From assembly GCF_000331535.1 (NCBI RefSeq), contig NZ_AMZN01000044.1, forward strand, positions 1 through 64,000: a stretch of DNA of 64,000 bases, read 5' to 3'. The notes below the pieces were generated by a model, which did no database searches, was not told where the DNA came from, and saw nothing but the letters and a program-made list of their open reading frames with translations. Shown here piece after piece: positions 17,044 through 26,649 of this stretch. This stretch comes from Fulvivirga imtechensis AK7 (GTDB lineage Bacteria > Bacteroidota > Bacteroidia > Cytophagales > Cyclobacteriaceae). A program made the translations under genes and the position numbers. Position 1 is the stretch's first letter. Each line of letters begins with the position of its first letter.

Positions 17044-18036
17044 ATGAAAATACTTGTAACCGGAAGCAGCGGACATCTTGGTGAGGCTATAATTAAAGTG
17101 TTAAAGGATGCTGATAAATCATTTGTTGGGGTTGACATTAAGCCCTCCGAATTTACCACACATGTCGGATCAATTACTGATCGCACATTTGTTGGTGAGG
17201 TAATAGCTGAGGGTGTGGACTATATCCTTCATACGGCAACCTTGCACAAGCCGCATGTAGCAACTCATTCAAATCAAGACTTTGTAGATGTAAATATTAC
17301 GGGCACTTTGAACTTACTTGAAGAAGCCAGACGGAATAATGTAAAAGCTTTCATATATACAAGTACTACCAGTACTTTTGGCGATATGCTCACCCCGAAA
17401 GCCGGTGAGCCCGCCATTTGGGTAACTGAAGAAACCAGGTCCATTCCCAAAAATATATACGGTGTTACCAAAAGCGCAGCAGAGGACTTATGCCAGATGT
17501 TCTTTCGCAACCATAACCTTCCGTGTATTATTCTAAAAACTTCTCGCTTTTTTCCTGAAGAAGATGACAACCAGGAGGTAAGATTAGCCTACGCAGACCT
17601 AAACATCAAAGCAAATGAATACCTGCACCGGAGAGTTGATATAGAAGATGCAGCCAAAGCTCACTTGCTAGCCATTGAGAAGGCCGCAGCAATTGGCTTT
17701 AGTAAGTATATTATCAGCGCAACATCGCCTTTTACAAAGGACATGCTGGTCGGTCTGAATCGTGATGCAATTGCAGTTGTAAAAGGAATATATCCGGAAG
17801 CAGAAGAGATTTTTAAAAAAGCAGGCTGGTGGTTATTTCCTAAAATAGGCAGAGTGTATGTAAATGAAAAGGCAAGAAATGAATTGGGCTGGCGGCCTAA
17901 GTATGACTTTAAAAATATACTGAACTGCCTGAGGGAAGGGAAAGATTTTCGGAGCAACTTATCTTTGAGTATAGACATCAAAGGGTATCATGAGCAAAAA
18001 TTCCAAAATGGCCCCTATCCAGTTTCAGGCCATTAA
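17044..18036 (+). CDS. NAD-dependent epimerase/dehydratase (extended SDR)
   Basis: A 330-residue extended short-chain dehydrogenase/reductase. The N-terminal Rossmann motif is GSSGHLGEAI (GxxGxxG) followed by D at the end of beta 2 (FVGVDIKPSE), so NAD is the likelier cofactor. The catalytic tyrosine and lysine are in YGVTKSAAE, preceded by STTSTFGD with the catalytic Ser/Thr. The C-terminal part (RVDIEDAAKAHLLAIEKAAA) is family-typical for sugar-nucleotide epimerases or dehydratases. The substrate is not evident. It appears to be a single gene, followed after 31 bp by the M23 peptidase gene on the same strand. Confidence 0.87.
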   Translation: MKILVTGSSGHLGEAIIKVLKDADKSFVGVDIKPSEFTTHVGSITDRTFVGEVIAEGVDYILHTATLHKPHVATHSNQDFVDVNITGTLNLLEEARRNNVKAFIYTSTTSTFGDMLTPKAGEPAIWVTEETRSIPKNIYGVTKSAAEDLCQMFFRNHNLPCIILKTSRFFPEEDDNQEVRLAYADLNIKANEYLHRRVDIEDAAKAHLLAIEKAAAIGFSKYIISATSPFTKDMLVGLNRDAIAVVKGIYPEAEEIFKKAGWWLFPKIGRVYVNEKARNELGWRPKYDFKNILNCLREGKDFRSNLSLSIDIKGYHEQKFQNGPYPVSGH

Positions 18037-18067
18037 CCATAATATACTCGATCTTTTTTCCTAACAG

Positions 18068-19216
18068 ATGATCAATGAGATGAAAAACAACTACGTTGGA
18101 TATCACCATAGAACAATGTTGACCACGGTGCTGATATTTATGAGTTGTACAGTATTTAGCCAGGAATATCTGGATATCCGTATTGCACATGAGCCCAAAC
18201 CTGTAGTGATAAAGGGTTTGCCAACTATTTATTACGAACTACTCCTGACAAATTTCGGAAAGGATTCAGTGGTTTTGAAAGCAATCGAGGTGATTGAACC
18301 AGTTAATTGGGCTACTATTTTTTTGTTTAATGAGGAGGAGCTAACGAACAGGATGAGCCGGACTGGAGTAACCGGCAATGACCAAAATAGAATGCTCCCA
18401 CCCGGTATGGCGGCTGTTGTGTATGTAGAATTGATCTTACCAGTTAGCTTTAACAAGCAGTTGGTACATCAAGTCGAATTTGAATCGGTGGTCAATGAGC
18501 ACATAACATACCACAAGATCCAAGGTGGTAATCTGACGTTTACTGAGCAAACACAATTGGTCCTGGGGGCTCCGCTCCGTGACGGGCCATGGGTGGCGAT
18601 CTATGAACCCTCCTGGACGCGTGGCCATCGCAGAGTCGTATATACAGTCGATGGTCAGATGAGGATTCCTGGCCGGTTTGCTATAGATTTTATTAAGGTG
18701 GACCATCAGGGTAAATATGCACGTGACGATGATAATTTAATAAGCAACTGGTTCGGCTACGCTGCAGACGTTTTGGCAGTGTCAGATGGGGTGGTAGTAT
18801 CAGCAAGAGATGATTTTAATGAAAGCAATATGCTTTCAGAGCATCCTCTATATTCCTCTGAGCAGGCGACGGGAAATTATATTGCCATCGATATTGGTAA
18901 CGGAAATTTTGTCTTTTATGAGCACCTTAAACCCGGGAGTATAAAAGTCAAACAGGGCCAGAAAGTAGAAAAAGGAGATGTTATTGGCGCTCTTGGTTTC
19001 ACAGGACAGTCAACTGGGCCTCATCTACATTTTCATGTTGCCAACAGAAATTCTCCCCTCGGAGCAGAAGGAATCCCCTTTGTCTTTGAACATTTCAAAG
19101 TTTTAGGTGACTACATGGATTTTACGAAGTTTGGAAAGGAAAAGTGGGAAGCTAATTCCGGACAAAATGTTTCCAATGAACGACCGGCACCCAATACCGT
19201 AGTACTCTTTGAGTAG
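18068..19216 (+). CDS. secreted M23 (LytM-type) metallopeptidase
   Basis: A 382-residue protein with an N-terminal signal segment (MLTTVLIFMSCTVFSQ at residues 17-32; the exact start among several ATGs is uncertain). Residues 35-180 form an all-beta domain without a name that I recognise. The C-terminal half is a LytM peptidase: RFAIDF as the first metal motif, VSDGVVVSARDD, GNYIAIDIGNGNFVFYEHLK and the HxH site GPHLHFHV. It should cleave peptide crosslinks of peptidoglycan or another exported protein. It is downstream of the epimerase gene and converges on an AraC gene. Confidence 0.85.
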   Translation: MINEMKNNYVGYHHRTMLTTVLIFMSCTVFSQEYLDIRIAHEPKPVVIKGLPTIYYELLLTNFGKDSVVLKAIEVIEPVNWATIFLFNEEELTNRMSRTGVTGNDQNRMLPPGMAAVVYVELILPVSFNKQLVHQVEFESVVNEHITYHKIQGGNLTFTEQTQLVLGAPLRDGPWVAIYEPSWTRGHRRVVYTVDGQMRIPGRFAIDFIKVDHQGKYARDDDNLISNWFGYAADVLAVSDGVVVSARDDFNESNMLSEHPLYSSEQATGNYIAIDIGNGNFVFYEHLKPGSIKVKQGQKVEKGDVIGALGFTGQSTGPHLHFHVANRNSPLGAEGIPFVFEHFKVLGDYMDFTKFGKEKWEANSGQNVSNERPAPNTVVLFE

Positions 19217-19240
19217 GCTTTTGTGCTGACGGGGTGCACG

Positions 19241-20230
19241 TCAACCAGTTCTCATTTTACTGGGCAGCATGCCGTATTTCCTTTTGAATGCAGTGGAGAA
19301 ATGATGGGCATTTTTGTAGCCAATAATGTCTGCAATTTCTGTAATGGACTTATTACTTTCCAAAAGCAACTCTCTGGCCTGCTCCATTCGAATATCAAAA
19401 ATATAACCAAAGACAGTGTTTTTAAATAGCTGCTTAAAGCCTTTTTTTAGCTTAAACTCATTGATTCCTACTTTCGTAGCGAGTTGCGGAATAGAATATG
19501 GATGTTCCATGTTATTCTCCACGATCCATTTGGCTTCTTGCAGGCGCTCCACATCATAACGTGATAGCTGATTAACCGGTCTTTCCAGTCCTTCGATCTG
19601 TTCCAACTGTAGCATTAAAAGCTCCAGTATTCTGGCTTCAAAGTATAACTTTCTCAATGTACCGGTCTTATTGCAGTTAAGTATATCATTGATGAGCAGC
19701 GTCATAGGACCTGTGATAGAAAGATGATGAGAATGCATGCCTGCAAATTCCATATTTTCCATCTTTCTTAGAAAATCCGCTGCCTGAGGAAAATTTCTCT
19801 CAAGCAATGACGTGAAGTACTTCTGCGTCAGATGGATTTCAAGCACCTTGTTTTTTCGTGCACCCATGCATTGAACGAAGCGGTCTTGTATAGGAGGAAA
19901 GAACAGGATATTATGTGTACCCTGCTGAGTTGGAAGAGGCTCGGTGTTAACTTTGTTGTCGGGATGAAAATAGGACCCTTCCAAATTAAACTGCAGTTCA
20001 AGAGCAGGGAGTTCCGACACAAAAGTAACTTCAGTCTCCTGTTCAAGAAAAAGGTCCATTTCCATGAAATGCATGTCTTGAAACAGACAATCCCTCATCT
20101 TTCCTCGCCCAAAGCGATGATTAAATTCAGCGGTTTTTTCGAAAACGGGATCAACAGGAACAGCTTCACGGTGTATTCTGCTCTCAAATTGGAACTCTTC
20201 AATATTTATGTTCGTAACCCTGGCTTTCAT
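19241..20230 (-). CDS. AraC family transcriptional regulator
   Basis: A 329-residue regulator with a sensor-like N-terminus of about 220 residues rich in aromatic residues (no named domain) and a C-terminal AraC DNA-binding domain: HPYSIPQLATKVGINEFKLK, then SITEIADIIGYKNAHHFSTA and FKRKYGMLPSKM. The N-terminal part resembles the PchR-like siderophore-responsive subgroup in layout, including a FNLEGSYFHPDNK segment. That link is weak. It converges on the M23 peptidase gene with 24 bp between stops. Targets unknown. Confidence 0.85.
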   Translation of the reverse strand: MKARVTNINIEEFQFESRIHREAVPVDPVFEKTAEFNHRFGRGKMRDCLFQDMHFMEMDLFLEQETEVTFVSELPALELQFNLEGSYFHPDNKVNTEPLPTQQGTHNILFFPPIQDRFVQCMGARKNKVLEIHLTQKYFTSLLERNFPQAADFLRKMENMEFAGMHSHHLSITGPMTLLINDILNCNKTGTLRKLYFEARILELLMLQLEQIEGLERPVNQLSRYDVERLQEAKWIVENNMEHPYSIPQLATKVGINEFKLKKGFKQLFKNTVFGYIFDIRMEQARELLLESNKSITEIADIIGYKNAHHFSTAFKRKYGMLPSKMRTG

Positions 20231-20302
20231 AATAGCTGAATCGCTGGATGATCAATAAAAATACCGTAAAATCTGCATAAAATATAATTTTGACGAGCAA
20301 TT

Positions 20303-20821
20303 TTATGAGATCATCGAATGCCGGTAGATATGCCAGGTGTTATCCCGGAACAAAAAAGTTTTTTCATAGCTGGCAGCTATTTTTTCTGCCAGGGCGATAG
20401 AATTGATGTTTTCCGGGTGTATAATACTGATAAACGAGATGTTGGGTAAAAATTTGAATCCCACCTGCTTTATAGCCCTTACTGCCTCACTGGCATATCC
20501 TTTTCTCCAAAACTTCCGGGCCAGTCCCCACTGGATTTCAGGATCAGGCCAGCCTTTCGGGAATTCAAATCCTGCTACTCCCATTACTTTACCTGATGAT
20601 TTTTCTTCAAGGGCATAAGAGCCATACTTTCTTAACTGCCAGTGACCGACCAACGATGCCAATTTGCGCCAGCTTTCCGTATCAGACATAGGCTTGCCAT
20701 TGGTATACTGCGTACATGCAGGATCTGAATAATACTTATGCAAGTCATCCCAGTCGTCTTCTTTGGGTATCCGAAGGTAAAGACGTTCTGTTTCTATATT
20801 TTCAGGTATCAGATAATTCAT
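20303..20821 (-). CDS. GNAT family N-acetyltransferase (RimJ/RimL type)
   Basis: A 172-residue acetyltransferase. The start IETERLYLRIPKEDDWDDLH is typical of Acetyltransf_3/RimJ-like proteins. The acetyl-CoA-binding region is WGLARKFWRKGYASEAVRAI (RxxGxA variant), and the C-terminal SIALAEKIAASYEKTFLF is family-like. The substrate may be a ribosomal protein N-terminus or a small amine; it cannot be decided from sequence. It is followed upstream (same strand) by the SDR gene with 103 bp between them. Confidence 0.85.
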   Translation of the reverse strand: MNYLIPENIETERLYLRIPKEDDWDDLHKYYSDPACTQYTNGKPMSDTESWRKLASLVGHWQLRKYGSYALEEKSSGKVMGVAGFEFPKGWPDPEIQWGLARKFWRKGYASEAVRAIKQVGFKFLPNISFISIIHPENINSIALAEKIAASYEKTFLFRDNTWHIYRHSMIS

Positions 20822-20924
20822 AATATTTTCAATTATAAGGTTGTAAGAGCCAGCAGCATTACTTTCCCCGATTTGTTGGTGTTTGCCAAATCTTCCTTTT
20901 GTTGGTGTTTCATAGAACGAAGGA

Positions 20925-21836
20925 TTACCGATACCTCGTTACATCTGCAGGTTTGCCAGCTTCCTGTACTTCCACCAGATATGGCCAGCAATCAGGCTGT
21001 GACCCATCAATATCTTTGAAACCATAATGTTTGGCCAGTTGACCGCTGGAGAGGGATTGACCATTCCAACGTGCTACCTCTGGGTCGCTGGCGAGGTGAG
21101 CAACGGCACGACCTGTATATCGGGGACTTTCCGATATGGCGAAGTGCGGAGTAGTTTTCGTGGCTTCCTGCCAGTTTTCTTCCTGCACGTTGTAGTGTCC
21201 CAGCATCATTTCAGAACGCATCCATCCCGGAGTGAGCGCTACAGCGGTACATTTATGCGGTTGCAGTTCCTGAGCAAGTCCCCAGGCCATTCTGATAACA
21301 GATGTTTTGGCGAGATCATAAAACATAGACAACCGGTAGTGTGAATTATTGTATTCTGCGGTGCCATCCGTCATTTCCACTACCAACCCTCCTTTGTTTT
21401 GCATCAGCAGGGGAAGTGCGTGATGGCTGGTGATGATATGGGTATCTATGGCTAGTCTGAGCATTCGAAACCCTTTCTCCAACGAATGCTCCCAAACCGG
21501 TACATTCCACTCCATCAGGTGCTCTGACCCCCATATATCGTTTACGAGGATATCCAGACGACCCTGCTCTTTTTCGATTTTTGTCACCAAAGCCTTTACC
21601 TGGTCGGCCTCCAGGTGATCCACTTGTACTGCTATGCCTCTGCCGCCCGCCTGTGTTACCAGTTCAGCAGTTTCTTCGATCGTTTCCGGGCGGTTATATT
21701 CCGAGCGTTGCTGACGAGTGGTACGTCCGGTGACATAGACAGTAGCTCCGGCAGCGCCAAGTTCAACAGCTATTCCACGGCCCGCACCACGGGTACCACC
21801 AGCAACCAATGCAACTTTATTTTTAAGTGAACTCAT
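20925..21836 (-). CDS. SDR family oxidoreductase
   Basis: A 303-residue classical short-chain dehydrogenase. N-terminal cofactor loop VAGGTRGAGRGIAVELGAAG (TGxxxGxG type) with Arg-rich beta 2 (TGRTTRQQRSE), which suggests NADP. The usual NAG is replaced by NDIWGSE, the active-site Ser region is VVEMTDGTAEY and the catalytic YxxxK is FYDLAKTSV. The C-terminal part with ALTPGWMRSEMM is typical. The substrate is unknown. Weak sequence departures from the canonical NNAG are seen, but all catalytic residues of the Y-K pair are present. Confidence 0.85.
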   Translation of the reverse strand: MSSLKNKVALVAGGTRGAGRGIAVELGAAGATVYVTGRTTRQQRSEYNRPETIEETAELVTQAGGRGIAVQVDHLEADQVKALVTKIEKEQGRLDILVNDIWGSEHLMEWNVPVWEHSLEKGFRMLRLAIDTHIITSHHALPLLMQNKGGLVVEMTDGTAEYNNSHYRLSMFYDLAKTSVIRMAWGLAQELQPHKCTAVALTPGWMRSEMMLGHYNVQEENWQEATKTTPHFAISESPRYTGRAVAHLASDPEVARWNGQSLSSGQLAKHYGFKDIDGSQPDCWPYLVEVQEAGKPADVTRYR

Positions 21837-22171
21837 AGTAGATTTTATTATGAAAACAGATTACAATACCGGACACGAAAGATCCTGGACAAAGGAAGTT
21901 ATAATTTTAAGCATGCCGGGAACGTAATCGGGAATTTAAAGTACGCGAAAAGGAGTTTTTCGGTTGTAATAGTCTGGTGAAAGTTATCCACAGGTTCAGC
22001 AGGATGCCATCGTGGTAGTTTTCCAGGCGCATGTTCTCATTCATGACTGTGCTGTTCACATAATTTTAATCCCAGCGCAATCATTAATGCATGCCAGTTA
22101 GGATTTTGAGCTAATGCGTACGTCTTTCAGGGCTTTTAATAAATGCCAGCTTTTGATGTATGGCTATCAAA

Positions 22172-22205
22172 AAACCTCCTGCCGGAGATCATAGGCAGGA
22201 GGTTT
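22172..22205 (-). terminator. rho-independent terminator of the M43 protease gene
   Basis: Perfect 12-bp stem AAACCTCCTGCC (22172-22183) and GGCAGGAGGTTT (22194-22205) with a 10-base loop. On the minus strand the stem is followed by TTTTTT. It lies 126 bp past the stop of the protease gene, beyond repeat copy C. Confidence 0.85.
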
Positions 22206-22214
22206 AAGAATTAC

Positions 22215-22317
22215 TTAGTGTTTGTTAGAAAACTCTAAGTGGCTTTAAGAAAACGTCAAGGTCAAGGCTTGCGAAGCAAGCATAACGCAGACATTGGCGT
22301 TTTCTTAGAGACGCTAA
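22215..22317 (+). repeat. palindromic interspersed repeat, copy C (short form)
   Basis: A 103-bp copy. Left end TTAGTGTTTGTTAGAAAAC, then CTCTAAGTGGCTTTAAG, and right end AACGCAGACATTGGCG followed by TTTTCTTAGAGACGCTAA. The variable centre is reduced to a GGCTTGCGAAGCAAGC hairpin. It lies 14 bp from the stop of the M43 protease gene. Confidence 0.88.
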
Positions 22318-22331
22318 TTAGGCTATTTTAC

Positions 22332-24602
22332 CTATTCTATGACCAAGCGGCTGGTCTCCGTGCTACTGGGTTTTATAAGTTGCATAAGATATACACCTTT
22401 TTTCAAGTGATCTGTTGCATAATAGGTCTTATTCTCTATAACATCTATTAACTCTCCGCGCGAATCATATACATTGATAGAGAAGTTGTCACTTTCAAGG
22501 CTACCGATACTGAAATTCACATGGTTGGTTGCAGGGTTGGGGTACAAACTGAAACTTGTGATTTCCGGGGATACCGGAGAAGGTCCTGCTGCAGGAAGTG
22601 TAACTGTGTAATACCCACTCCATGCACTAACTCCGCTACTGTTTTTTGCCCTCACCCTGAAGTAATATGTCGTGGTCGACCCCTGTTTGGGTATCCACAA
22701 ATACCAGGTGGTAGAGGTGCCAAAGGTTTGCCATGCACCTGACAGCCACAACTGTACGTCATAAGAAGTGGCGCCAGAAACGGTATTCCATCCCGCATAA
22801 AACCCTGAAGCATAAGTTCCGGCCGATCTCAGGTTTGTAGGAGTTGCCAGCGTGGTAGGGTCTCCGGATCCTGAGAAATTAACGGTATAGTCTTCGACTT
22901 CACCGTCCCCAATTGAGCCACATGCTGATGAGGGAGCGCTGTTGTATTTCATAACGACCCTCATTCTGGTGGTGCCTGTTGCGCTTGAATTTACGGTGAA
23001 GTTCCCACTTACATTGCCTGTACCCGACAGACCGCTGACCACCATTTCCGATGATTCGAAGGTGTTATTCTTATTGTAATCTATCCAGATGGCCCAGTAT
23101 TCAGTGTAAGAGCTACCTGAAAAGCCAGGTGTCAGGCTCACGCTTGTACTGCTGCCGGGGGTCAGGCTAATTGTTTGCGAGGTATAATTGCCATAGCCGG
23201 AGTTTGACCCAGAAGTGTTGGAAAAGCTGCCAATGCTCACAGTCTGTATGTATTCATAAGAAGCGTTACCGGTAACGGAACAATAAGAAGTGCTTCCTCC
23301 GGAAGTGGTAGCCGAAGCGGTATTGGAAAACGAAGAAGTTGTGCTTCCTGAATATGCTCTCACACGGTAGCTGTAAGTGGTATTTGCGCTCAGGCCTGTA
23401 TTACTGTAAGATGTGGTATTGGCTCCCACAGTAGCAATGGTGCTGTAGCTTCCACCCCCCGAGGCCCTCTGAATAGTAAAGCCGGTTTCATTATTGGAGT
23501 TATCATTCCAACTCAGGTTGATCTGTGAAGAGGATGCTGCAGAGGCACTCAAACCACTGGGTGCAGCCACAGAAGTAGAGCCTCCGTTTGAGGTGCCGGT
23601 AGCAATCAGGTTAGACTCCTGCCACAGCGGTTGGCGGGCTGGGTGTTGTAGCGCTGCCAGCATTCGATTTACCTGACCTTGTGTGTACATTTTGTAACAT
23701 CCCGATGCACCATTGTAGCCCATATAGTTTTCATAATTAATATATTGACCATAGCAGTTGGTAGCTGGAGAACATCCGTACCCGGAAGTGCTGGCATTTT
23801 CAGCCGGGGTGTCGGACACCTGATCATTGGTTGAAGTACACCCCCCCTCAAAAGTATGGATCAGGTTAAGCCAATGACCGAACTCATGCGTTAATACTGA
23901 AGCAAATTCAGCGTTTGTATTACCATAAAGGTAGCGTCCATTGTACACCACCCTGGCGGTGTTATTGTTAGACATGGAGGTGTTGGGGTACCACGCCACT
24001 CCCGAGTTGCCGGTGTTTCCGTCATTATACAAGTCAGACTGTATGTATACATTCATATACTTGTAGTTGTCCCACGCGTATTGCTTTATTTGTGAATCAT
24101 AGCCACCACCATTACCAAAACCATTGAGAGCGCCATAAAACTTAACTCCTGTAGTAGCGTTGCCGTTAGGGTCAATTTTTGCCAGTCTGAACTCTATATT
24201 TAAATACTGCTTGATACTGCTAAACTGATTATCGACAGTATTATAATCGCTATTCAGGCCCTGGAAATCTTCGTTGAGCTTCAATAGGGCCTGTTCGACC
24301 TTGGCTTGCGTAACAGTGGTGCCCGAGAAATTGGTGCCAAATACATGAAAAACCACCGGTATAATATATGTAGGGTTGCTAATCAGCGCATTTTCGTTTT
24401 GTTTTTTGGCTATAGCTTCTACATATTCTTTTGTGAATTTTTCTAGTTGCTGGTATTCCTGCATGGCTTCCGGAGATGCCTCCAGGATCTGCTTGTTCAT
24501 TTCAGAAGCCCGGCACTTTAATGCATCGGGATCAATCTGTGCATAGCTGACTTGCGACAATAGTATAGCCGCAAGTACTAAAAAGTACTTTATTTTTTTC
24601 AT
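22332..24602 (-). CDS. T9SS-secreted M43 metalloprotease with fibronectin type III and GEVED domains
   Basis: A 756-residue secreted enzyme. Signal peptide 1-21 (YFLVLAAILLSQVSYAQ). Pappalysin-type M43 catalytic domain at about residues 75-325 with the zinc site HEFGHWLNLIH (239-249) and the Met-turn ENYMGYNGAS. It is followed by a fibronectin type III domain (about 345-435), a GEVED domain (DYNKNNTFESSEMV then GDGEVEDYTVNF, about 440-580), a second fibronectin-like domain (585-675) and a type A T9SS sorting domain (SLYPNPATNHVNFSIG, VYLMQLI). The product is expected to be exported through the type IX system and attached or released. It is followed by repeat copy C and a strong terminator. 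Confidence 0.92.
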   Translation of the reverse strand: MKKIKYFLVLAAILLSQVSYAQIDPDALKCRASEMNKQILEASPEAMQEYQQLEKFTKEYVEAIAKKQNENALISNPTYIIPVVFHVFGTNFSGTTVTQAKVEQALLKLNEDFQGLNSDYNTVDNQFSSIKQYLNIEFRLAKIDPNGNATTGVKFYGALNGFGNGGGYDSQIKQYAWDNYKYMNVYIQSDLYNDGNTGNSGVAWYPNTSMSNNNTARVVYNGRYLYGNTNAEFASVLTHEFGHWLNLIHTFEGGCTSTNDQVSDTPAENASTSGYGCSPATNCYGQYINYENYMGYNGASGCYKMYTQGQVNRMLAALQHPARQPLWQESNLIATGTSNGGSTSVAAPSGLSASAASSSQINLSWNDNSNNETGFTIQRASGGGSYSTIATVGANTTSYSNTGLSANTTYSYRVRAYSGSTTSSFSNTASATTSGGSTSYCSVTGNASYEYIQTVSIGSFSNTSGSNSGYGNYTSQTISLTPGSSTSVSLTPGFSGSSYTEYWAIWIDYNKNNTFESSEMVVSGLSGTGNVSGNFTVNSSATGTTRMRVVMKYNSAPSSACGSIGDGEVEDYTVNFSGSGDPTTLATPTNLRSAGTYASGFYAGWNTVSGATSYDVQLWLSGAWQTFGTSTTWYLWIPKQGSTTTYYFRVRAKNSSGVSAWSGYYTVTLPAAGPSPVSPEITSFSLYPNPATNHVNFSIGSLESDNFSINVYDSRGELIDVIENKTYYATDHLKKGVYLMQLIKPSSTETSRLVIE

Positions 24603-25134
24603 AGAGGTTGTTTTAAAGATTAATAATTTGATAGGAAAAATGGAAGAAGCAGAACGCTATGGGTTATGGGTTTGGATCCATTTGACTATCTGCATAGCTT
24701 GTGTCTCCATGGCTAAAGTGTTTAAAATGTTAGAAATCGCTGATAACTGTAGGGGTTGAACTAGGTATAGATGTCGTGTATCCCTTCGAAAAGGGCGATA
24801 ATTTCCACAGCAGTATTTTGCTGAGTACACGTAAAAGCGAACATATTAATGCCTTTCAGGCATCATGATAAATGCCTAAGTACATTCTTCCGGAAGGTAA
24901 TCAGGTGGAGAATTTTACCTTGTCAGGGTAAACCGGAGTTAATAGTAATAGTTATCATATCTGTCTTTTGGTTTTAGGTTGAAATAATTTGAATTATACA
25001 AGCAAGATAAGGCTATTTTAGAGGTGGTATTGATACTTTTTTAGCGTATCTATATATGCTTTTATCAAATTGCTGTGTAGCAGGTAAAGGTTTTTCAGGC
25101 CTTTGGCGGGTTTTGGTTTTAGATAACGGGACAA
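24603..25134. other. intergenic region upstream of the M43 protease gene
   Basis: About 530 bp without a gene. It holds the protease promoter (no confident -7/-33 pair found). Two small palindromes are visible, CAGCAGTATTTTGCTG and ATGCCTTTCAGGCAT (near 24820 and 24850). Nothing else recognised. Confidence 0.5.
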
Positions 25135-26106
25135 TCAATGACAGATATTTGCTGTTTTCACTCCTCCGGGATTAATCTTGTACTTTTTCTTAAAGCACTT
25201 ATTGAAATAGTTAGGGCTGCTGAAGCCTGATTTATAGGCAATTTCAGATACGGTGCCGTCATTGCTTTCCAGCAACTGATAGGCATAGTTCAATCGCTTC
25301 GTTTTTATAAACTGGCTAATGCTTTTTCCAGTTAGGGCATATACCTTTCTATAAAGCTGACTTCTGCTCATGCCAAGTTCCCTGGCGAGTTGCGTAACGC
25401 TGAATTTATTATTGTCGATATTTTTAAAAACGGTCTCTGATAGGTCTTCCAGGAATTTTTCGTCTCTTGGTGAATGCCCGATGGGGTGTTTTGTTGCAAT
25501 TTTGGTTTCGCTGTTTGGGAAGCGACCGTTACCTTTCCGGTTTGCCAGCTCCTTCTCATAAAGGTGGACATCGCTGAAGAAAGATTTAACAACAAAAAAC
25601 GGCCCCAAAAAAAGATATGTACCATGAAGTATCGATATCGTATCTGCCTGATCCGTTAGAAGGTAGGGGACATAAAAGAAGGCGGCATTCAAAAAGAAAA
25701 GGAGATACAGCAGCGCTCCTTCAAAGAATATCAGAATTAGAAATGACAGAACAACGACTGATATTTTCAGGTGTGGCTGAGGAGAAGAGTTAGCAGACAG
25801 CGCCATAGCTACATGGACGGCTACTGCCAGTTGAGACATCAGGATGACCAGTATCCTTGGATGTTTCAGGTTTATTCCATGCCAAAAGTACGTGCCAATA
25901 TAGAATAAGGTCAACCCCCAATCCAATAGCGACAGGATGGGTTGACCAGCAGCCAACCGTACAGCCCCGGCTGAGAGTAACCAGGGGATCATAATGAGGT
26001 TGATAATGTTGAGACATTTAACCCTTCTTTTTTCCAGTCTTGTGGAGGCAAGTTGATAGCCCCTGCCGGCCAATATTCTTATGGTGTTGTTAATCCTGTC
26101 TTGCAT
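25135..26106 (-). CDS. membrane-anchored AraC family regulator
   Basis: A 323-residue protein. Residues about 35-180 contain six hydrophobic segments (INLIMIPWLLSAGAVRLAAG, LDWGLTLFYIGTYFWHGINL, ILVILMSQLAVAVHVAMAL, ISVVVLSFLILIFFEGALL and others). A charged linker (NRKGNGRFPNSETK) leads to the C-terminal AraC domain: KFSVTQLARELGMSRSQLYR and VSEIAYKSGFSSPNYFNKCF. It should sit in the inner membrane with the HTH in the cytoplasm and sense a membrane or envelope signal. Targets unknown. It is separated by about 540 bp of non-coding DNA from the lipoprotein gene on the other strand. Confidence 0.85.
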   Translation of the reverse strand: MQDRINNTIRILAGRGYQLASTRLEKRRVKCLNIINLIMIPWLLSAGAVRLAAGQPILSLLDWGLTLFYIGTYFWHGINLKHPRILVILMSQLAVAVHVAMALSANSSPQPHLKISVVVLSFLILIFFEGALLYLLFFLNAAFFYVPYLLTDQADTISILHGTYLFLGPFFVVKSFFSDVHLYEKELANRKGNGRFPNSETKIATKHPIGHSPRDEKFLEDLSETVFKNIDNNKFSVTQLARELGMSRSQLYRKVYALTGKSISQFIKTKRLNYAYQLLESNDGTVSEIAYKSGFSSPNYFNKCFKKKYKINPGGVKTANICH

Positions 26107-26649
26107 AGAATAGCATTTTCCGGTTTTAAGAAATAATTACTTGGGCCAATAGTTTCCCCGGGCTAAAGAAATAGCTACCAACCGATTGCAGGCTGCCAAC
26201 AGACGTGTACAGTTAATTTAAAGTTTTATTTCAAAGGGAGGTTAAATAGATGTTTAAACACCATGTAACCTTGGAGTGCTATTTTCTTATTCACTCTTTT
26301 TTGCCGGGTGTAACCGGATCAATTGTAGGTTTCACTGAAGCTGAAGCGTATTGAAGAAAAGCGGTCAACTCACTGATTTTTTGTTGGTTTGCTTTATATA
26401 GTAAGGCCAATCCCGGAGGGATTACGTCTTTATCGGTCAAGTGTAAGATTTAATGGTAGGTTTTGTGCCTTGCATTATAGCGCTGCAACATGAGTATACT
26501 CTTTTGAACACTATTTGCAGGTGTTTGCATCATAAGTGCACTTCTCTGCAACATTTCTTCCCTTTAACCACTGGTTGTCTCCGTAGATTTGTCTTTGTGT
26601 GTCGACTTAAAACGGCATACGATTATTTTCAATCTAAAAACCAACTATT
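26107..26649. other. intergenic region between divergent AraC and lipoprotein genes
   Basis: About 540 bp without a gene. Near the right end is TAGATTTG (26584-26591), which fits the Bacteroidota -7 consensus TAnnTTTG, though no clean TTG sits at the matching -33 position. The A/T-rich leader ends in the TCTAAAAACCAAC motif (26633-26645) just before the ATG. Confidence 0.5.
26584..26591 (+). promoter_or_regulatory. candidate -7 promoter element
   Basis: TAGATTTG matches the Bacteroidota sigma-ABfr -7 consensus TAnnTTTG exactly and would place the transcript start about 50 bases before the lipoprotein ATG. A weak TTT in place of TTG lies at the -33 position, so the call is tentative. Confidence 0.35.

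Larger units (their letters stand above)
21837..22331. other. intergenic region between SDR and M43 protease genes
   Basis: No gene. It holds the SDR gene's upstream region, an intrinsic terminator (22172-22205) and repeat copy C (22215-22317), both belonging to the 3' end of the M43 protease gene. The stretch 21840-22160 has no recognised features. Confidence 0.6.
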